From: Carettochelys insculpta
Lineage: Eukaryota > Chordata > Testudines > Carettochelyidae
Assembly (NCBI RefSeq): GCF_033958435.1
Contig: NC_134138.1
Coordinates: 31,216,598-31,280,597, forward strand
Length of the DNA: 64,000 bases
Direction: 5' to 3'
In this document: positions 11,629-22,031 of the stretch, piece after piece
How positions within the stretch are numbered: the first letter of the stretch is position 1
Layout: every line of letters starts with the position of its first letter
Made by a program: the position numbers and the translations under genes
Notes under the pieces: model-generated
What the model was told of the DNA's origin: nothing
Seen by the model: only the letters and a program-made list of their open reading frames with translations
Database searches by the model: none

Positions 11629-11750
11629 GATGTTTACCTGCTCTGTTCTTTCCCTTCGGAGCACCTGGCATTAGCCACTGCTGAAAAACAGAATACGGGG
11701 CTAGATGGACCTTTATTCTGACCCAGTGTGACAGTTCTCATTTTATGCTT

Positions 11751-12316
11751 TTACCTTCTTACTGTACCTGCCCTAGTGCTTGTTCATTGCAAGACCATAG
11801 TTTTGGGCTGTGGCCACACTTGGCTAAAACTTCGAAAGGGACATGCAAATGGGCAAATTGAAGCATACTAATGAGGTGCTGAATTGAATATTCAGTGCCT
11901 CATTAGCATTAGGATGCTTCCAGCTGTGGTGCTTCGAAAATACCACCTTCGAAAGCATTCAGCTTGGCACAGCTACATGGGGGTCCTTTTCAAAAGAACC
12001 CTGCACATTTTGAAATCCCCTTATTCCCCTCAGCTGAGAGGAATAAGGGGATTTCAAAATGTGCAGAGTCCTTTTGAAACGGACCCCTGTGTAGCTGCGC
12101 TGAGCCGTGCACGTTCGAAAGCGGTGCTTTCAAAGCACCGCGTCTGGAAACGTCCTAATGCCAATGAGGCGCTGAATATTCAGTTCAGCACCTCATTAGT
12201 AATCTTCAAAATGGCCATTTGCATGTCCCTTTCAAAGTTTTAGCCAAGTGTGGCCACAGCCCAAAACTGTGATCTTGCAATGAACAAGCACTAGGGCAGG
12301 TACAGTAAGAAGGTAA
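11751..12316. repeat. Long nested palindrome (fold-back DNA transposon with inverted flanks)
   Basis: The inner element, 11805-12262, begins GGGCTGTGGCCACACTTGGC and ends with its reverse complement. It is nearly palindromic to its centre, where AATCCCCTTATTCC meets GGAATAAGGGGATT near 12030. The outer 54 bases on each side (11751-11804 and 12263-12316) are also inverted copies of each other, with about two mismatches. The inner part is a MITE-like DNA transposon. The outer arms are either part of its terminal repeat or a flank duplicated in inversion. Confidence 0.85.
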
Positions 12317-12325
12317 GAACATAAT

Positions 12326-12363
12326 ATGGCCATTTTGAAGTTTTGGCCAAGTGTGGCCACAGC
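12326..12363 (+). repeat. Isolated terminal fragment of the palindromic element
   Basis: ATGGCCATTTTGAAGTTTTG followed by GCCAAGTGTGGCCACAGC repeats the right terminus of the element at 11805-12262, with an internal deletion. It lies ten bases outside the palindrome. Confidence 0.7.
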
Positions 12364-12640
12364 GTTGGAGGGGGTGCTAAAAACCTTGAGGAGGATGAGG
12401 TTTGGTCTTATCTGGGCTATTCTTCTCCCTAGACAACCACTGGTTAAAGAGAAAGAGAAAGACAACAAATGTCACTTTCTTAAAGATCATAGAAGTGGCC
12501 ACTGGTGTTTGCTGCCTCGACTACAGTATTCCTGAAAATTGCGATAACTACAGTGTTCCTGAAAATTATGTTTCTCTTCCGCACCCCCATTCCTCAGCTA
12601 CAGGTTGAATCATAGAAACCACAAACAGCAATTTAAAAAC
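12364..12640. other. Unassigned spacer
   Basis: No gene recognised. TATTCCTGAAAATT and TGTTCCTGAAAATT form a short tandem near 12526-12569. Confidence 0.35.
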
Positions 12641-15045
12641 ATAGAATGCACACTGAAAAATTGGTAATCTGATATCAATTAGTGCAAGCCAATATTTAAG
12701 AAATACGGGCAATTGATAGGGGAAGCTAAATGGTATTAGAGAAAAATCTATGGCCATTGGGGTTAAGGAGTCTAAAAAGGAATTCTTTAACTTTGTCAGG
12801 AAGAAATGAGATCCTAGAAATGTCAAGGGTTCAATAAAGTTCAAAAATGGTGTAATTATTAATCAAGTATTTGAAGGAAGCAGGATAATGCAGTTATATT
12901 TTGCCATGTTAATGTGATATTGTATAGATTTTTAGAGAGAGGGAGATCTCAAGAATTAAGAAAGAAGCTAAAAAAACAACTATTAAAGTTAAATATTTTT
13001 ATATTTGCAGGGCTGGAAAAAGCCAATATTGTGCCAGTACTTAAAAAAGTGTAAACAGGATGACTCAGGAAACTATAAGCCAGTTAGCTTGACATCAATC
13101 CCAGGGAAATTCATGGAAAGGCTAGTACAAGATGCAATCAGTAAAGAATTAAATTAACACTAATCAACATGGCTTATGGAAAATAGGCCTAGTCAAATAA
13201 TCTTGATTTTTTATGAGATCAGAAATTTGGCTGATAACGACATCTGTGTTTACACAATATTGTTAGACATTTGTAAGGCATTTGACTTGGTTCTGCATGG
13301 CAGTCTGATATAAAAAAATCAGTTCACATAGTCAGTGTAGCCTATATGAAATGAATTGAAAGCAATGAAACAACAGATAATTGGCAAAATCTAAAAGCTA
13401 ATTGTTAGCAGGGAAGCATCATCTAAAGAGGGGCTTCTAGTGAGGTCTGGCAAATATCTATTCTCAGCCTAATGCTATTCAATAGCTTTATTAATGACCC
13501 GGAAGAAAATACACAATAATTTCAGTTAAAATTTGCAAATGATAGAAAAATTGGTATTGTAATAAATAATGCTGAGGACAAGTCAGTTATTGAAACTGAT
13601 CAGGACTGCATGGTAATGTGAGCTCACTTTAACTGTATCCTTTTAAACACAACCAATCACAGGTCATACATACTAAAACAAAGATTTATATCACCCTTAT
13701 GAGATAGGGGATTGTATCTTGGAAAATAGTGACTCTTAAAAAGATTTAAGAGTCATGGTGAATAACCAACTGACCATGAGCTCCAAGAGCAATACCGTAG
13801 CTTAGAAGGCAAATGTGGTATATGGATGTATAAACAACAGAATATGAAGAAGAAATAGGGAAGAGGTATTGTCTCTGTATACTTTAAGGGGACCAACCAG
13901 TTCTGGTGCTCACACTTCAAAAGGAATATTGGCAAATTGGAAACACTTCAGAGAAGAGTAATAAGAATGATTCAAGCTCTGGAAAATATGTCTCATGTCT
14001 GTTTACTTTTCCAAGAGAAGGATAGGAGGTTACTTGATCATTGTCTACAAGTACCTACATGGGAGAAAGATGTATGATCACAAATGACTCTTTAATCTAG
14101 CAGAAAGAGGTTTAATGAGATTCAGTGGTTGGAAACTGAAGCTAGAAACATTCAGACAAGAAATTACTCAGATTTTTAACAATGACAGTAATTAACCAAT
14201 GCAAGAACTTACAGAGGCTTGTGGTAGATCCTCCATCACATGAAGTCTTTAAATCAAGACTGACAAGCTTTCTAAGACACTACAACTCAAACTACAGTTA
14301 AAGGCTTGATGTGGAAATTACTGGGTGAGATTCTCCTGCCTATGTTACATAGGAGCTGCATCTACACGTGCACGCTACTTCGAAGTAGCGGCACCAACTT
14401 CGACGTTAGGCGGCGAGACGTCGAAGTCGCTAACCTCATGAGGAGATAGGAATAGCGCCCTACTTTGACGTTCAACGTCGAAGTAGGGACCGTGTAGACG
14501 ATCCGCGTCCCGCGACGTCAAAATTGCTGGGTCCTCCATGGCGGCCATCAGCTGGGGGGTTGAGAGATGCTCTCTCTCCAGCCCCTGCGGGGCTCTATGG
14601 TCACCGTGGGCAGCAGCCCTTAGCCCAGGGCTTCTGGCTGCTTCTGCGGCAGCTGGGGATCTATGCTGCAGGCACAGGGTCTGCAACCAGTTGTCAGCTC
14701 TGTGTATCTTGTGTTGTTTAGTGCAACTGTGTCTGGGAGGGGCCCTTTAAGGGAGCGGCTGGCTGTTGAGTCCGCCCTGTGACCCTGTCTGCAGCTGTGC
14801 CTGGCATCCCTATTTCGATGTGTGCTACTTTGACGTGTAGACGTTCCCTCGCTGCGCCTATTTCGATGTTGGGCTGAGCAACGTCGAAGTTGAACATCGA
14901 CGTTGCCGGCCCTGGAGGACGTGTAGACGTTATTCATCGAAATAGACTATTTCGATGTCGCAACATCGAAATAAGCTATTTCGATGTTGGCTGCACGTGT
15001 AGACGTAGCCAGGAGGTCAGAATGATCATAATGTCCCTTCTGGTG
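12641..15045 (+). mobile_element. Very old CR1-family LINE relic, plus strand, interrupted
   Basis: Degenerate RT text follows the CR1 order: AATATTGTGCCAGTACTTAA, CAGTTAGCTTGACATCAATC (YRPISLTSI), TTTGTAAGGCATTTGACTTG (CKAFDLV) and GGTCTGGCAAATATC. The 3' end is split. ACTGGGTGAGATTCTCCTGC precedes the DNA transposon at 14351-15008, and AGGAGGTCAGAATGATCATA with TGTCCCTTCTGGTG follows it, matching the 3' end of another CR1 subfamily. It is more diverged than the relic at 9335. Confidence 0.82.
14351..15008. mobile_element. TCGA-rich DNA transposon inserted in the CR1 relic
   Basis: The left terminus CTGCATCTACACGTG and right terminus CACGTGTAGACGTAGCC are inverted. The sequence is unusually rich in TTCGAAGT, ACGTCGAAGT and ATTTCGAT motifs, with CpGs retained, which suggests a fairly recent insertion. 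AGGAG occurs immediately on both sides (about 14346 and 15009) and may be the target duplication. The GC-rich middle (14520-14800) has only shadow frames and no recognisable transposase. Confidence 0.8.
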
Positions 15046-16924
15046 CACATGAATGTGTGTGTGTAAAATACAATTTTTCCACTCTTTACCGCATTCCTTC
15101 TCCATGAGCATAGTTGGATCCTGGAGCCTCCTGCTCATTGTGGAGCACAACTCCATGTGCACTCTCTATGCATGCTGTAATGGCCAGAGGGAAGAAGATT
15201 AAGAAGGAAGGGAGCTGATGGAACCTCAGTAGCTTTCATTTCCACTCCTATAAATAAACCATGGGTAGACAGGGAATAAATAACAGAATCCCACTAGTGT
15301 TAGCACTGGATCAGCAGAGAGCAGTAGCATGCATGAGACAAGAGTCCACTGGCTTCTAGTGTCTACCATGGTGATAAAAAGAAGTCTAATTGCAGGAGCT
15401 TTGACTATGCCAGAGCTACTCACAGTCTGATTAAATGCTTATGTAAAAGCATCTTTAATCTGGACATGGTCTGAGATGTAGTGTGAGTATGTAGAATCTG
15501 GCTGGCTGGGAGGAGGAGTCCATACAGAGAACCCTTCCACCGAACAAGTGCATTCAGGCATTTTCAGGAGAGGGGTTATGGCCTTATGTATGGTATTGTA
15601 TTTGGTAAGACAACATATTAGTTAGAAAACAATCCATTTTATTGGGAAGGAAATGTTTTTTTTTCGCCAAAAAAACTGTTTCTCCAATAAGTCTTTATTA
15701 ATCAGCTGAGTGGCGGCTATTTAAATTTTGGCTGCACCCATTTTGTATAAGTCTAGTGTATAAGTGGATTACCACATATTCAAATATTCTAATTTTTTCT
15801 TTCATATAGAATGAAGAGAAAAGATAAACACTGATTTCAAGTAATGTCTCTTAGGTATTTTGGTCCCATTTAATTAAAGATGTTTATTCTTTAATTAAAT
15901 TGAGCAGAGAGACGTTGATAGGTGAACCTTAACTCTGAATTTCCTAAATTCAGTGTCATGAAAATCTTAACTCTGCTGCAGTATAGTTTTCCATATAAAA
16001 TCCTCAAGTCTGTTCTCACTGGGTAGAGTGCCGTGAGCCAAAAAGCCCAGTTAGCTTGCCTGCACTCTGGGCCAATCTGTACTTGGAAAACCTGGCTTCC
16101 TCTGTACAGAGGTTAAGTGCAAAGGTGACTGGGAAACGGGAGCAAAAACATATGAATATGCTTTTCCCAAGTAGACATTTGAGCGTGTCTGATGAATTTT
16201 TTCTCCCCCGGCTGGGGCTGTGTGTCTGGGAATGACTTAGGGTTCCTGTAACACTGGCACAGTTCCAGTAATGGGGCAGGTGGGCAGCAGGGCATGAGGG
16301 CTGCACAGAGAACACGGCCATCCTCAGTAAATAAAAAATTATCCATTTTATGTTATGAGTGATCGCTGGATGAGGTTTGTCAAAAGGGGAGGACTTCCTA
16401 ATCTAAGGCACCCCTTCTCCCTCATGGTCTCTTTTAGCTGTCTGGCAGCACCAGGAAAATGTCACTGTCACATCTCTGTATTCCCCATTCCTAGGTCTCT
16501 GCTTTCTTCTACTCCACTCCCTAAGATGGGAACATCTTTTTCATCCCAATTCACCAAGCCACTGCCATCTCCATGGTCACTTCTCATTCACTGCCTGCAG
16601 ACTGAGTTCTTCTACAGGGCCCACAAAACCAAACTAAATACATTAAAATACAGAATTTCAAATTATTCTTTCAGGTGGACTTTGCAATCTTCTCTTTGTC
16701 TCGTCTGTACATTGTAATGTCCTCAGCGTGGAAGCTGTCTTCATATTGTGCAGTACAGGAACAAGCACCTCATTCTTGGTTAACAAATAATTCCTTCTTC
16801 AGTGGTACATCAGGGAAGGCATTGGATTCTTGTATCCCCTGCTTGACTGGGCTCAGTCTCTAACTCCTCTCCTGGCAAGGAGAAGTTGGACCGCAGTGTA
16901 AGTTAACCCACACAATTAATGGGT
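15046..16924. other. Mostly unique sequence, no gene
   Basis: Contains short (TG)n near 15052-15063. Several short open frames (16016-16321, 16355-16717) show no family motif or splice context. Nothing recognised. Confidence 0.4.
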
Positions 16925-17335
16925 GTGGCTCACTGTCCCATGTAATGGCACTTAGACCACGTACGGAAAATAAGAATAAGTTCCCCCAACAGCCTTAGCT
17001 GAGAACCAGCTGGACTTTAGTCAAGCGATAGAAGTTCCTACTCTAATCATCAGAGGTCCCCAGTTCCAGTCCCCCTGTTGGTGATTATAAGTGTGGGTTC
17101 ATCTGAGATTTCAACTAGGTCTCTGAAAATAGGGGTGTGCTTTCTCAGCTCAGGGAAGGATGAAACCCACAATGCTACTGATTGTGGTTCAGTGGCCCAT
17201 GTAATGGCACCTAGACTACTTATAGAACACAAGAATGAGTTACCTCTATAGCATTAGCTGAGAGCTAGCTGGCTTTTTGCTCATGGACTAAGCTCCACAG
17301 GTCTCATATTTGAGTCTGCCTGGCTGTTGTTACAT
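16925..17335 (+). repeat. Dimeric tRNA-derived SINE
   Basis: Two related units lie in tandem. CCCATGTAATGGCAC occurs at 16937 and again at 17196, and each is followed by a TTAGCTGAGA(A/G)CNAGCTGG block. In the first unit, CCAGTTCCAGTCCCC near 17060 resembles a Pol III B box. The same tRNA-like family appears inverted at 63340-63485. Confidence 0.6.
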
Positions 17336-18064
17336 AACCACTCTCATTAGCTGCTTTATTACGCACATATACAAATATGCTGTTTTGCAAAAATAAAGGC
17401 ATTGACAGCATGGGTTTATTTCTGATCATTGAAATATTTTAGATGGCATTTAGCACATCATTTTAATACAGTTCTCTGACTCTAAACCAGCTAATGATCT
17501 TTAGTTCAGAGTGTTAATGAGAAACAATATAAGCGGTTAGTATGTTTTTTAAAGCCTTGTTTGCATAAATTCTCATTGGAAAAAATGGATAATATATACG
17601 ACAGATGGTCAGAATAATCCTGCTCATTTATTGGACTATGAAGGGCATTTCAGGTTATTGTTAAATAAGGAGTCTAACATCTAAATATTTTGGTATGTCA
17701 TAAGGTAACTGTAGGCCAATTGCTCTTCTCTGTTTCTGTGTGTAGTACAGATGCTAAAAATTGTGGCAGGGAGGATTGTTTCTGGGCATGGGAAGTGCCT
17801 TTGTCCACCCCTCTGCGGGATTCAGGGAACCAGACGAGGCAAAGTACCCAGCTGTTATTTGTGGCATGATCAGCCCCATCACCCCCCTTGAGCTTCCAGG
17901 TTCAAGTAAACACTGATCTGTCAGAATTAACTTTGGCTCATTTCCCCACTGCTCTCAACAAAACCCTTTGTGTAGGAGTGGGGATGGGTTCTAGGACAGT
18001 TAGAGCGGGGAACACTTGCAGGAGGAATTAGCAGGAAAAGCAGAAGCATAGACAGAGGATTTCT
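17336..18064. other. Unassigned, no gene
   Basis: No ORF, repeat signature or RNA gene recognised. Confidence 0.35.
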
Positions 18065-18828
18065 GCCTACTTTATAGAGGACAGGTGAGCAAGGAACAGC
18101 CTGTGGGATGGATCCAGCCCACCAAGCTGCCATATTAGGCCTGTGGACCACCCCAACAGGCCCTTCAGGCACAGAACAGCCCCATGCTGCTTTAAGTGGA
18201 TTCCTGCTCTATGTAGGTCTCTGCTCTGTACCGTGGGGTTGTGGGGACGAAGAGGCTTTGGACAATGTCCCTGTCAAATCTCTTAGCTCCCACCGACCAG
18301 TTTACAGCCAATAGGATGGACAGATTTTGCTGGTGAGGGGCAGGGGTGGCACATGAACCCCCCTCTCCTTCCAGTGTCTGGAACAGAGAGGCATATGGGG
18401 CAGGCACCAGTTTTGAGCTATTCGGGGCTGCATCAGGTAGGGAGCCTGCCTCAGGGTCCTGCAGAGGTGCTGGCTGTAAGCTGCCTATGTAAGCATCTCC
18501 CCAGCCAGAGCCAGCCTCTGACACCCCAGCCCTTTCCTCCCCACAACTCCCTGCCCCAGGTCACCACCCAGACCCTTTGTGTTCCGCCTCCCCCAGGTCA
18601 CAATTCCCACCCAGACCCGACACCTCCTCCAATACCCCTCCCCCAGGCCAGAGTTCCCTCCTGCATGCACACCTCCTCCTAGGCGCTGCAATCCACTGCC
18701 CCACATCACAACCCCATTCTTCACCCAAACTCCTTCTCAGACCCCCACCCCCAATCCTGCACTGCAGCCCCCTACCCTAAGATCCCTTCTGCACCCAACC
18801 TCCGTCCCAGGCCCCGTACCTCCTTTAC

Positions 18829-19019
18829 ATAAGAACATAAGAACATAAGAATGGCCATACTGGGTCAGACCAAAGGTCCATCAAGCCCAGCATCCCATCT
18901 GCCGACGGTGGCCAATGCCAGGTGCCCCAGAGAAGGAGAACAGAAGACAAGTGATTTATCTCCTGCCATCCATCTCCTGCCCTTGTTATGAAGGCTAGGG
19001 CACCATACTTTATCCCTGG
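18829..19019 (-). other. CR1 3' UTR and octamer tail
   Basis: Read on minus, the ORF2 stop is followed by about 190 bases ending in repeats of TTCTTATG. CR1 reverse transcriptase is known to recognise its 3' end, and the same octamer type ends the copy at 452. Confidence 0.85.
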
Positions 19020-21917
19020 CTAATAGCCATTTATGGACCTGACCTGCAAAAATTTATCAAGCTCTTTTTTAAACCCTAATAGAGTCCTGGCCTTCACAGC
19101 CTCCTCGGGCAAGGAGTTCCACAGGTTGACTGTGCGCTGTGTGAAGAAAAATTTCCTTTTATTAGTTTTGAACCTACTACCCATCAATTTCATTTGGTGT
19201 CCCCTAGTTCTTGTATTATGGGAAAAGGTAAATAATTTTTCTATATTCACTTTCTCCACACCATTCATGATTTTATATACCTCTATCATATCGCCCCTCA
19301 ATCGCCTCTTTTCCAAACTGAAAAGTCCCAGTCTCTCTAGCCTCTCCCCATATGGGACCCGGTCCAAGCCCCTAATCATCTTAGTCGCCCTTTTCTGAAC
19401 CTTTTCTAATGCCAATATATCTTTTTTGAGGTGAGGAGACCACATCTGCACGCAGTACTCGAGATGTGGGCGTACCATAGTTTTATATAGGGGAAGTATG
19501 ATATCTTTTGTCTTATTATCGATCCCTTTTTTAATAATTCCTAACATCCTATTTGCCTTACTAACTGCCGCTGCACACTGCGTGGATGTCTTCAGAGAAC
19601 TATCCACTATAACTCCAAGATCCCTTTCCTGATCTGTCGTAGCTAAATTTGACCCCATCATGTAGTACGTGTAATTTGGGTTATTTTTTCCAACATGCAT
19701 TACCTTACACTTACCCACATTAAATTTCATTTGCCATTTTGCTGCCCAATCACTCAGTTTGCTGAGATCTCCTTGTAGTTCTTCACAATCCCTTTTGCTT
19801 TTGACTGTCCTGAACAACTTGGTGTCATCTGCAAACTTTGCCACCTCACTGCTTACCTCATTTTCTAGATCATTGATGAACAAGTTGAACAGGATCGGTC
19901 CCAGGACTGAGCCCTGGGGAACACCACTAGTTACCCCCCTCCATTGTGAAAATTTACCATTTATTCCAACCCTTTGTTTTCTGTCTTTTAACCAATTTCC
20001 GATCCATGAAAGGACCTTTCCTCCTATCCCATGACCACCTAATTTACATAAAAGCCTTTGGTGTGGGACCGTGTCAAAGGCTTTCTGGAAATCTAGGTAT
20101 ATTATGTCCACTGGGTGCCCCTTGTCCGCATGTTTATTAACCCCTTCAAAGAATTCTAATAGATTAGACAGACACGACTTCCCTCTGCAGAAACCATGCT
20201 GACTTTTGCCCAACAATTCGTGCTCTTCTATGTGCCTTGCAATTTTACTCTTTACTAGTGTTTCTACTAATTTACCTGGTACTGATGTTAAACTTATCGG
20301 TCTATAATTGCCAGGATCTCCTCTAGAGCCTTTTTTAAATATTGGTGTTATATTGGCCGTCTTCCAGTCATTTGGTACCAAAGTGGATTTAAAGGATAGG
20401 TTACAAACCACTGTTAATAACTCCGCAATTTCACATTTGAGTTCTTTCAGAACCCTTGGGTGAATGCCATCTGGTCCTGGAGACTTGTTACTATTCAGCT
20501 TATCAATTAATTCCAAAACCTCCTCTAATGTCACTTCAATCTGAGTGAGTTCCTCAGATTTGTCGCCTAAAAAGGCTGGCTCAGATTTAGGAACCTCTGT
20601 AACATCTTCAGCCGTGAAGACTGAAGCAAAGAAATCATTTAATCGCTCCGCAATGGCACTGTCTTCCTTGATCGCTCCTTTTATATCTTTATCATCCAAG
20701 GGCCCCACTGCTTTTTTAGCAGGCTTCCTGCTTCTAATGTATTTAAAAAACATTTTACTATTGTTTTTTGAATTTTTGGCTAGCTGTTCCTCAAACTCTT
20801 TTTTGGCTTTTCTTACTACATTATGACAGTTAATTTGGGAGTGTTTATGTTCCTTTCTATTTTCCTCACTAGGATTTGACTTCCACTTTTTAAAAGCTGC
20901 CCTTTTCTCTCTCACTGCCTTTTTAACATGGCTGTTTAGCCATGGTGGTTCTTTGTTAGGTCTCTTACTGTGTTTTTTTATTTGGGGTATACATTTAAGT
21001 TGGGCCTCTAGTATGGTGTCTTTAAACAGTTTCCATGCAGCTTCCAGGGATTTTAGTTTAATTACTCTACCTTTTAGTTTCTGTTTAACTAGCTTCCTCA
21101 TTTTAGTGTAATTCCCCTTTTTGAAATTAAATGCCAGAGTGTTTGACCGCTGCGGTGTTCTTCCCAACACAGGAATATTAAAAGTTATTATATTGTGGTC
21201 ACTATTTCCAAGCGGTCCAGTAACAGTTACCTCTTGGACCAGATCCTGCGTTCCAGTTAAGACTAGATCGAGAACCGACTCTCCCCTTGTGGGTTCCTGT
21301 ACTAGCTGCTCCAAGAAGCAGTCATTTAAGGCATCAAGAAATTTAATCTCTGAATCCCGTCCTGAGGTGACATGCACCCAATCAATATGGGGATAATTGA
21401 AATCTCCTATTATTACTGTGTTTTTTATTTTGATAGCCTCTCTAATCTCCCTCAACATTTCAGCATCACTATCACTGTCCTGGTTAGGTGGTCGGTAATA
21501 TATTCCTAATGCCATATTCATATTAGAGAAATGAATTGTTATCCATAATGATTCTATGGAACATTTTGATTCCTTTAGGATTTTTACTTCATTTGATTCT
21601 ATATTATCCTTCACATATAGTACCACTCCGCCACCCGCACGACCTGTTCTGTCTTTCCGATATAATTTATATCCCGGTATGATAGTGTCCCACTGATTGT
21701 CCTCATTCCACCATGTTTCTGAGATGCCTATTATGTCAACTTCCTCCTTTGATATGAGGTACTCCAGTTCACCCATCTTATTAGACAGACTCCTAGCATT
21801 AGTGTAAAAGCATGTTAGAAAACTACCACTATTTATATGTCCGCCTTTCACAGACACGGTGGATTTTTTTATGCATGATTGTTTTACATCTGATCTTGCC
21901 CATATATTATTTCCCAC
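19020..21917 (-). CDS. CR1 ORF2 protein: AP-like endonuclease plus reverse transcriptase
   Basis: This enzyme nicks target DNA and copies CR1 RNA into the genome. Numbering the 965 residues from the GTG at 21917, the endonuclease occupies about 1-245, with TNARSLSNK (39-47), ISETWW (65-70), [10 protein letters not shown] (171-180) and SDH (239-241). The reverse transcriptase occupies about 470-800, with SPGPDG (479-484), NYRPISLT (537-544), [12 protein letters not shown] (604-615), [10 protein letters not shown] (665-674) and the catalytic FADD box (695-698). There is no stop or frameshift. The start is odd: the first ATG is at residue 48, inside the endonuclease, and 21917 is GTG. The frame stays open upstream to 22055, overlapping the end of ORF1 in the -1 frame. 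Translation by -1 frameshifting from ORF1 fits better than independent initiation. Length is normal for CR1. Confidence 0.95.
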   Translation of the reverse strand: MGNNIWARSDVKQSCIKKSTVSVKGGHINSGSFLTCFYTNARSLSNKMGELEYLISKEEVDIIGISETWWNEDNQWDTIIPGYKLYRKDRTGRAGGGVVLYVKDNIESNEVKILKESKCSIESLWITIHFSNMNMALGIYYRPPNQDSDSDAEMLREIREAIKIKNTVIIGDFNYPHIDWVHVTSGRDSEIKFLDALNDCFLEQLVQEPTRGESVLDLVLTGTQDLVQEVTVTGPLGNSDHNIITFNIPVLGRTPQRSNTLAFNFKKGNYTKMRKLVKQKLKGRVIKLKSLEAAWKLFKDTILEAQLKCIPQIKKHSKRPNKEPPWLNSHVKKAVREKRAAFKKWKSNPSEENRKEHKHSQINCHNVVRKAKKEFEEQLAKNSKNNSKMFFKYIRSRKPAKKAVGPLDDKDIKGAIKEDSAIAERLNDFFASVFTAEDVTEVPKSEPAFLGDKSEELTQIEVTLEEVLELIDKLNSNKSPGPDGIHPRVLKELKCEIAELLTVVCNLSFKSTLVPNDWKTANITPIFKKGSRGDPGNYRPISLTSVPGKLVETLVKSKIARHIEEHELLGKSQHGFCRGKSCLSNLLEFFEGVNKHADKGHPVDIIYLDFQKAFDTVPHQRLLCKLGGHGIGGKVLSWIGNWLKDRKQRVGINGKFSQWRGVTSGVPQGSVLGPILFNLFINDLENEVSSEVAKFADDTKLFRTVKSKRDCEELQGDLSKLSDWAAKWQMKFNVGKCKVMHVGKNNPNYTYYMMGSNLATTDQERDLGVIVDSSLKTSTQCAAAVSKANRMLGIIKKGIDNKTKDIILPLYKTMVRPHLEYCVQMWSPHLKKDILALEKVQKRATKMIRGLDRVPYGERLERLGLFSLEKRRLRGDMIEVYKIMNGVEKVNIEKLFTFSHNTRTRGHQMKLMGSRFKTNKRKFFFTQRTVNLWNSLPEEAVKARTLLGFKKELDKFLQVRSINGY

Positions 21918-22031
21918 GTTCCCTATCTGACTAACTTCTAGGGAATCCCTGTCTATGGAGCCTCGTGTAAGAGAAGTCTCCGTCCGATCCAGGTGCTCCC
22001 CCGCACCAATCGGCTTTCCCCCACCTCTTAG
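21918..22031 (-). other. Open -1-frame linker joining ORF1 to ORF2
   Basis: After the slippery site, the ORF2 frame runs CTA AGA GGT GGG GGA and so on for 38 sense codons to the GTG at 21917, with no stop and no ATG. A frameshifted product would have 307 ORF1 residues plus about 1003 more, around 1310 in total. The nearest upstream stop in this frame is at 22056-22058. Confidence 0.85.
21984..22013 (-). promoter_or_regulatory. Predicted two-stem RNA hairpin downstream of the slippery site
   Basis: In the CR1 RNA, CCGAU (22013-22009) pairs with AUCGG (21988-21984), and GGUGC (22007-22003) pairs with GCACC (21996-21992) around a GGGGGA loop. The spacer from the heptamer is 17 bases, longer than the usual 5-9. 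An alternative stem, AGGUG (22026-22022) with CACCU (21995-21991), starts after a 4-base spacer. Runs of GG and GGGGG also allow a G-quadruplex. Any of these could stall the ribosome. Confidence 0.6.

Larger units (their letters stand above)
9335..11745 (+). mobile_element. Old CR1 LINE relic, plus strand, interrupted
   Basis: Translated pieces align in order with the intact CR1 ORF2. They run from the endonuclease/RT linker (near 9345, AATTTCAGAAAGGGGAACTA) through [10 protein letters not shown] (about 9880), YLHFQKAFDKVP (about 10230) and VDKCKVMHIGKYNPNY (about 10600) to the 3' tail ATGGACCTTTATTCTGACCC (11706). Frameshifts and stops are frequent. The copy is cut by a MITE at 11285-11628: CR1 text GGATCACTT before it resumes as GATGTTTACCTGCTCTGTTC after it. 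Confidence 0.9.

Noticed and set aside
16355..16717. Possible exon (120 codons)
   Set aside because: No splice consensus pair, no motif and ordinary composition.
19033..19398. Plus-strand open frames over the CR1 (also 662-1027, 22314-22883, 19759-20034)
   Set aside because: They are antisense shadows of ORF1 and ORF2. The minus-strand frames carry all the family motifs, and the same shadow recurs at the truncated copy.
21915..21917. GTG as the true start codon of ORF2
   Set aside because: Vertebrate ribosomes rarely start at GTG, the frame is open well upstream, and a slippery site explains entry into the frame better.
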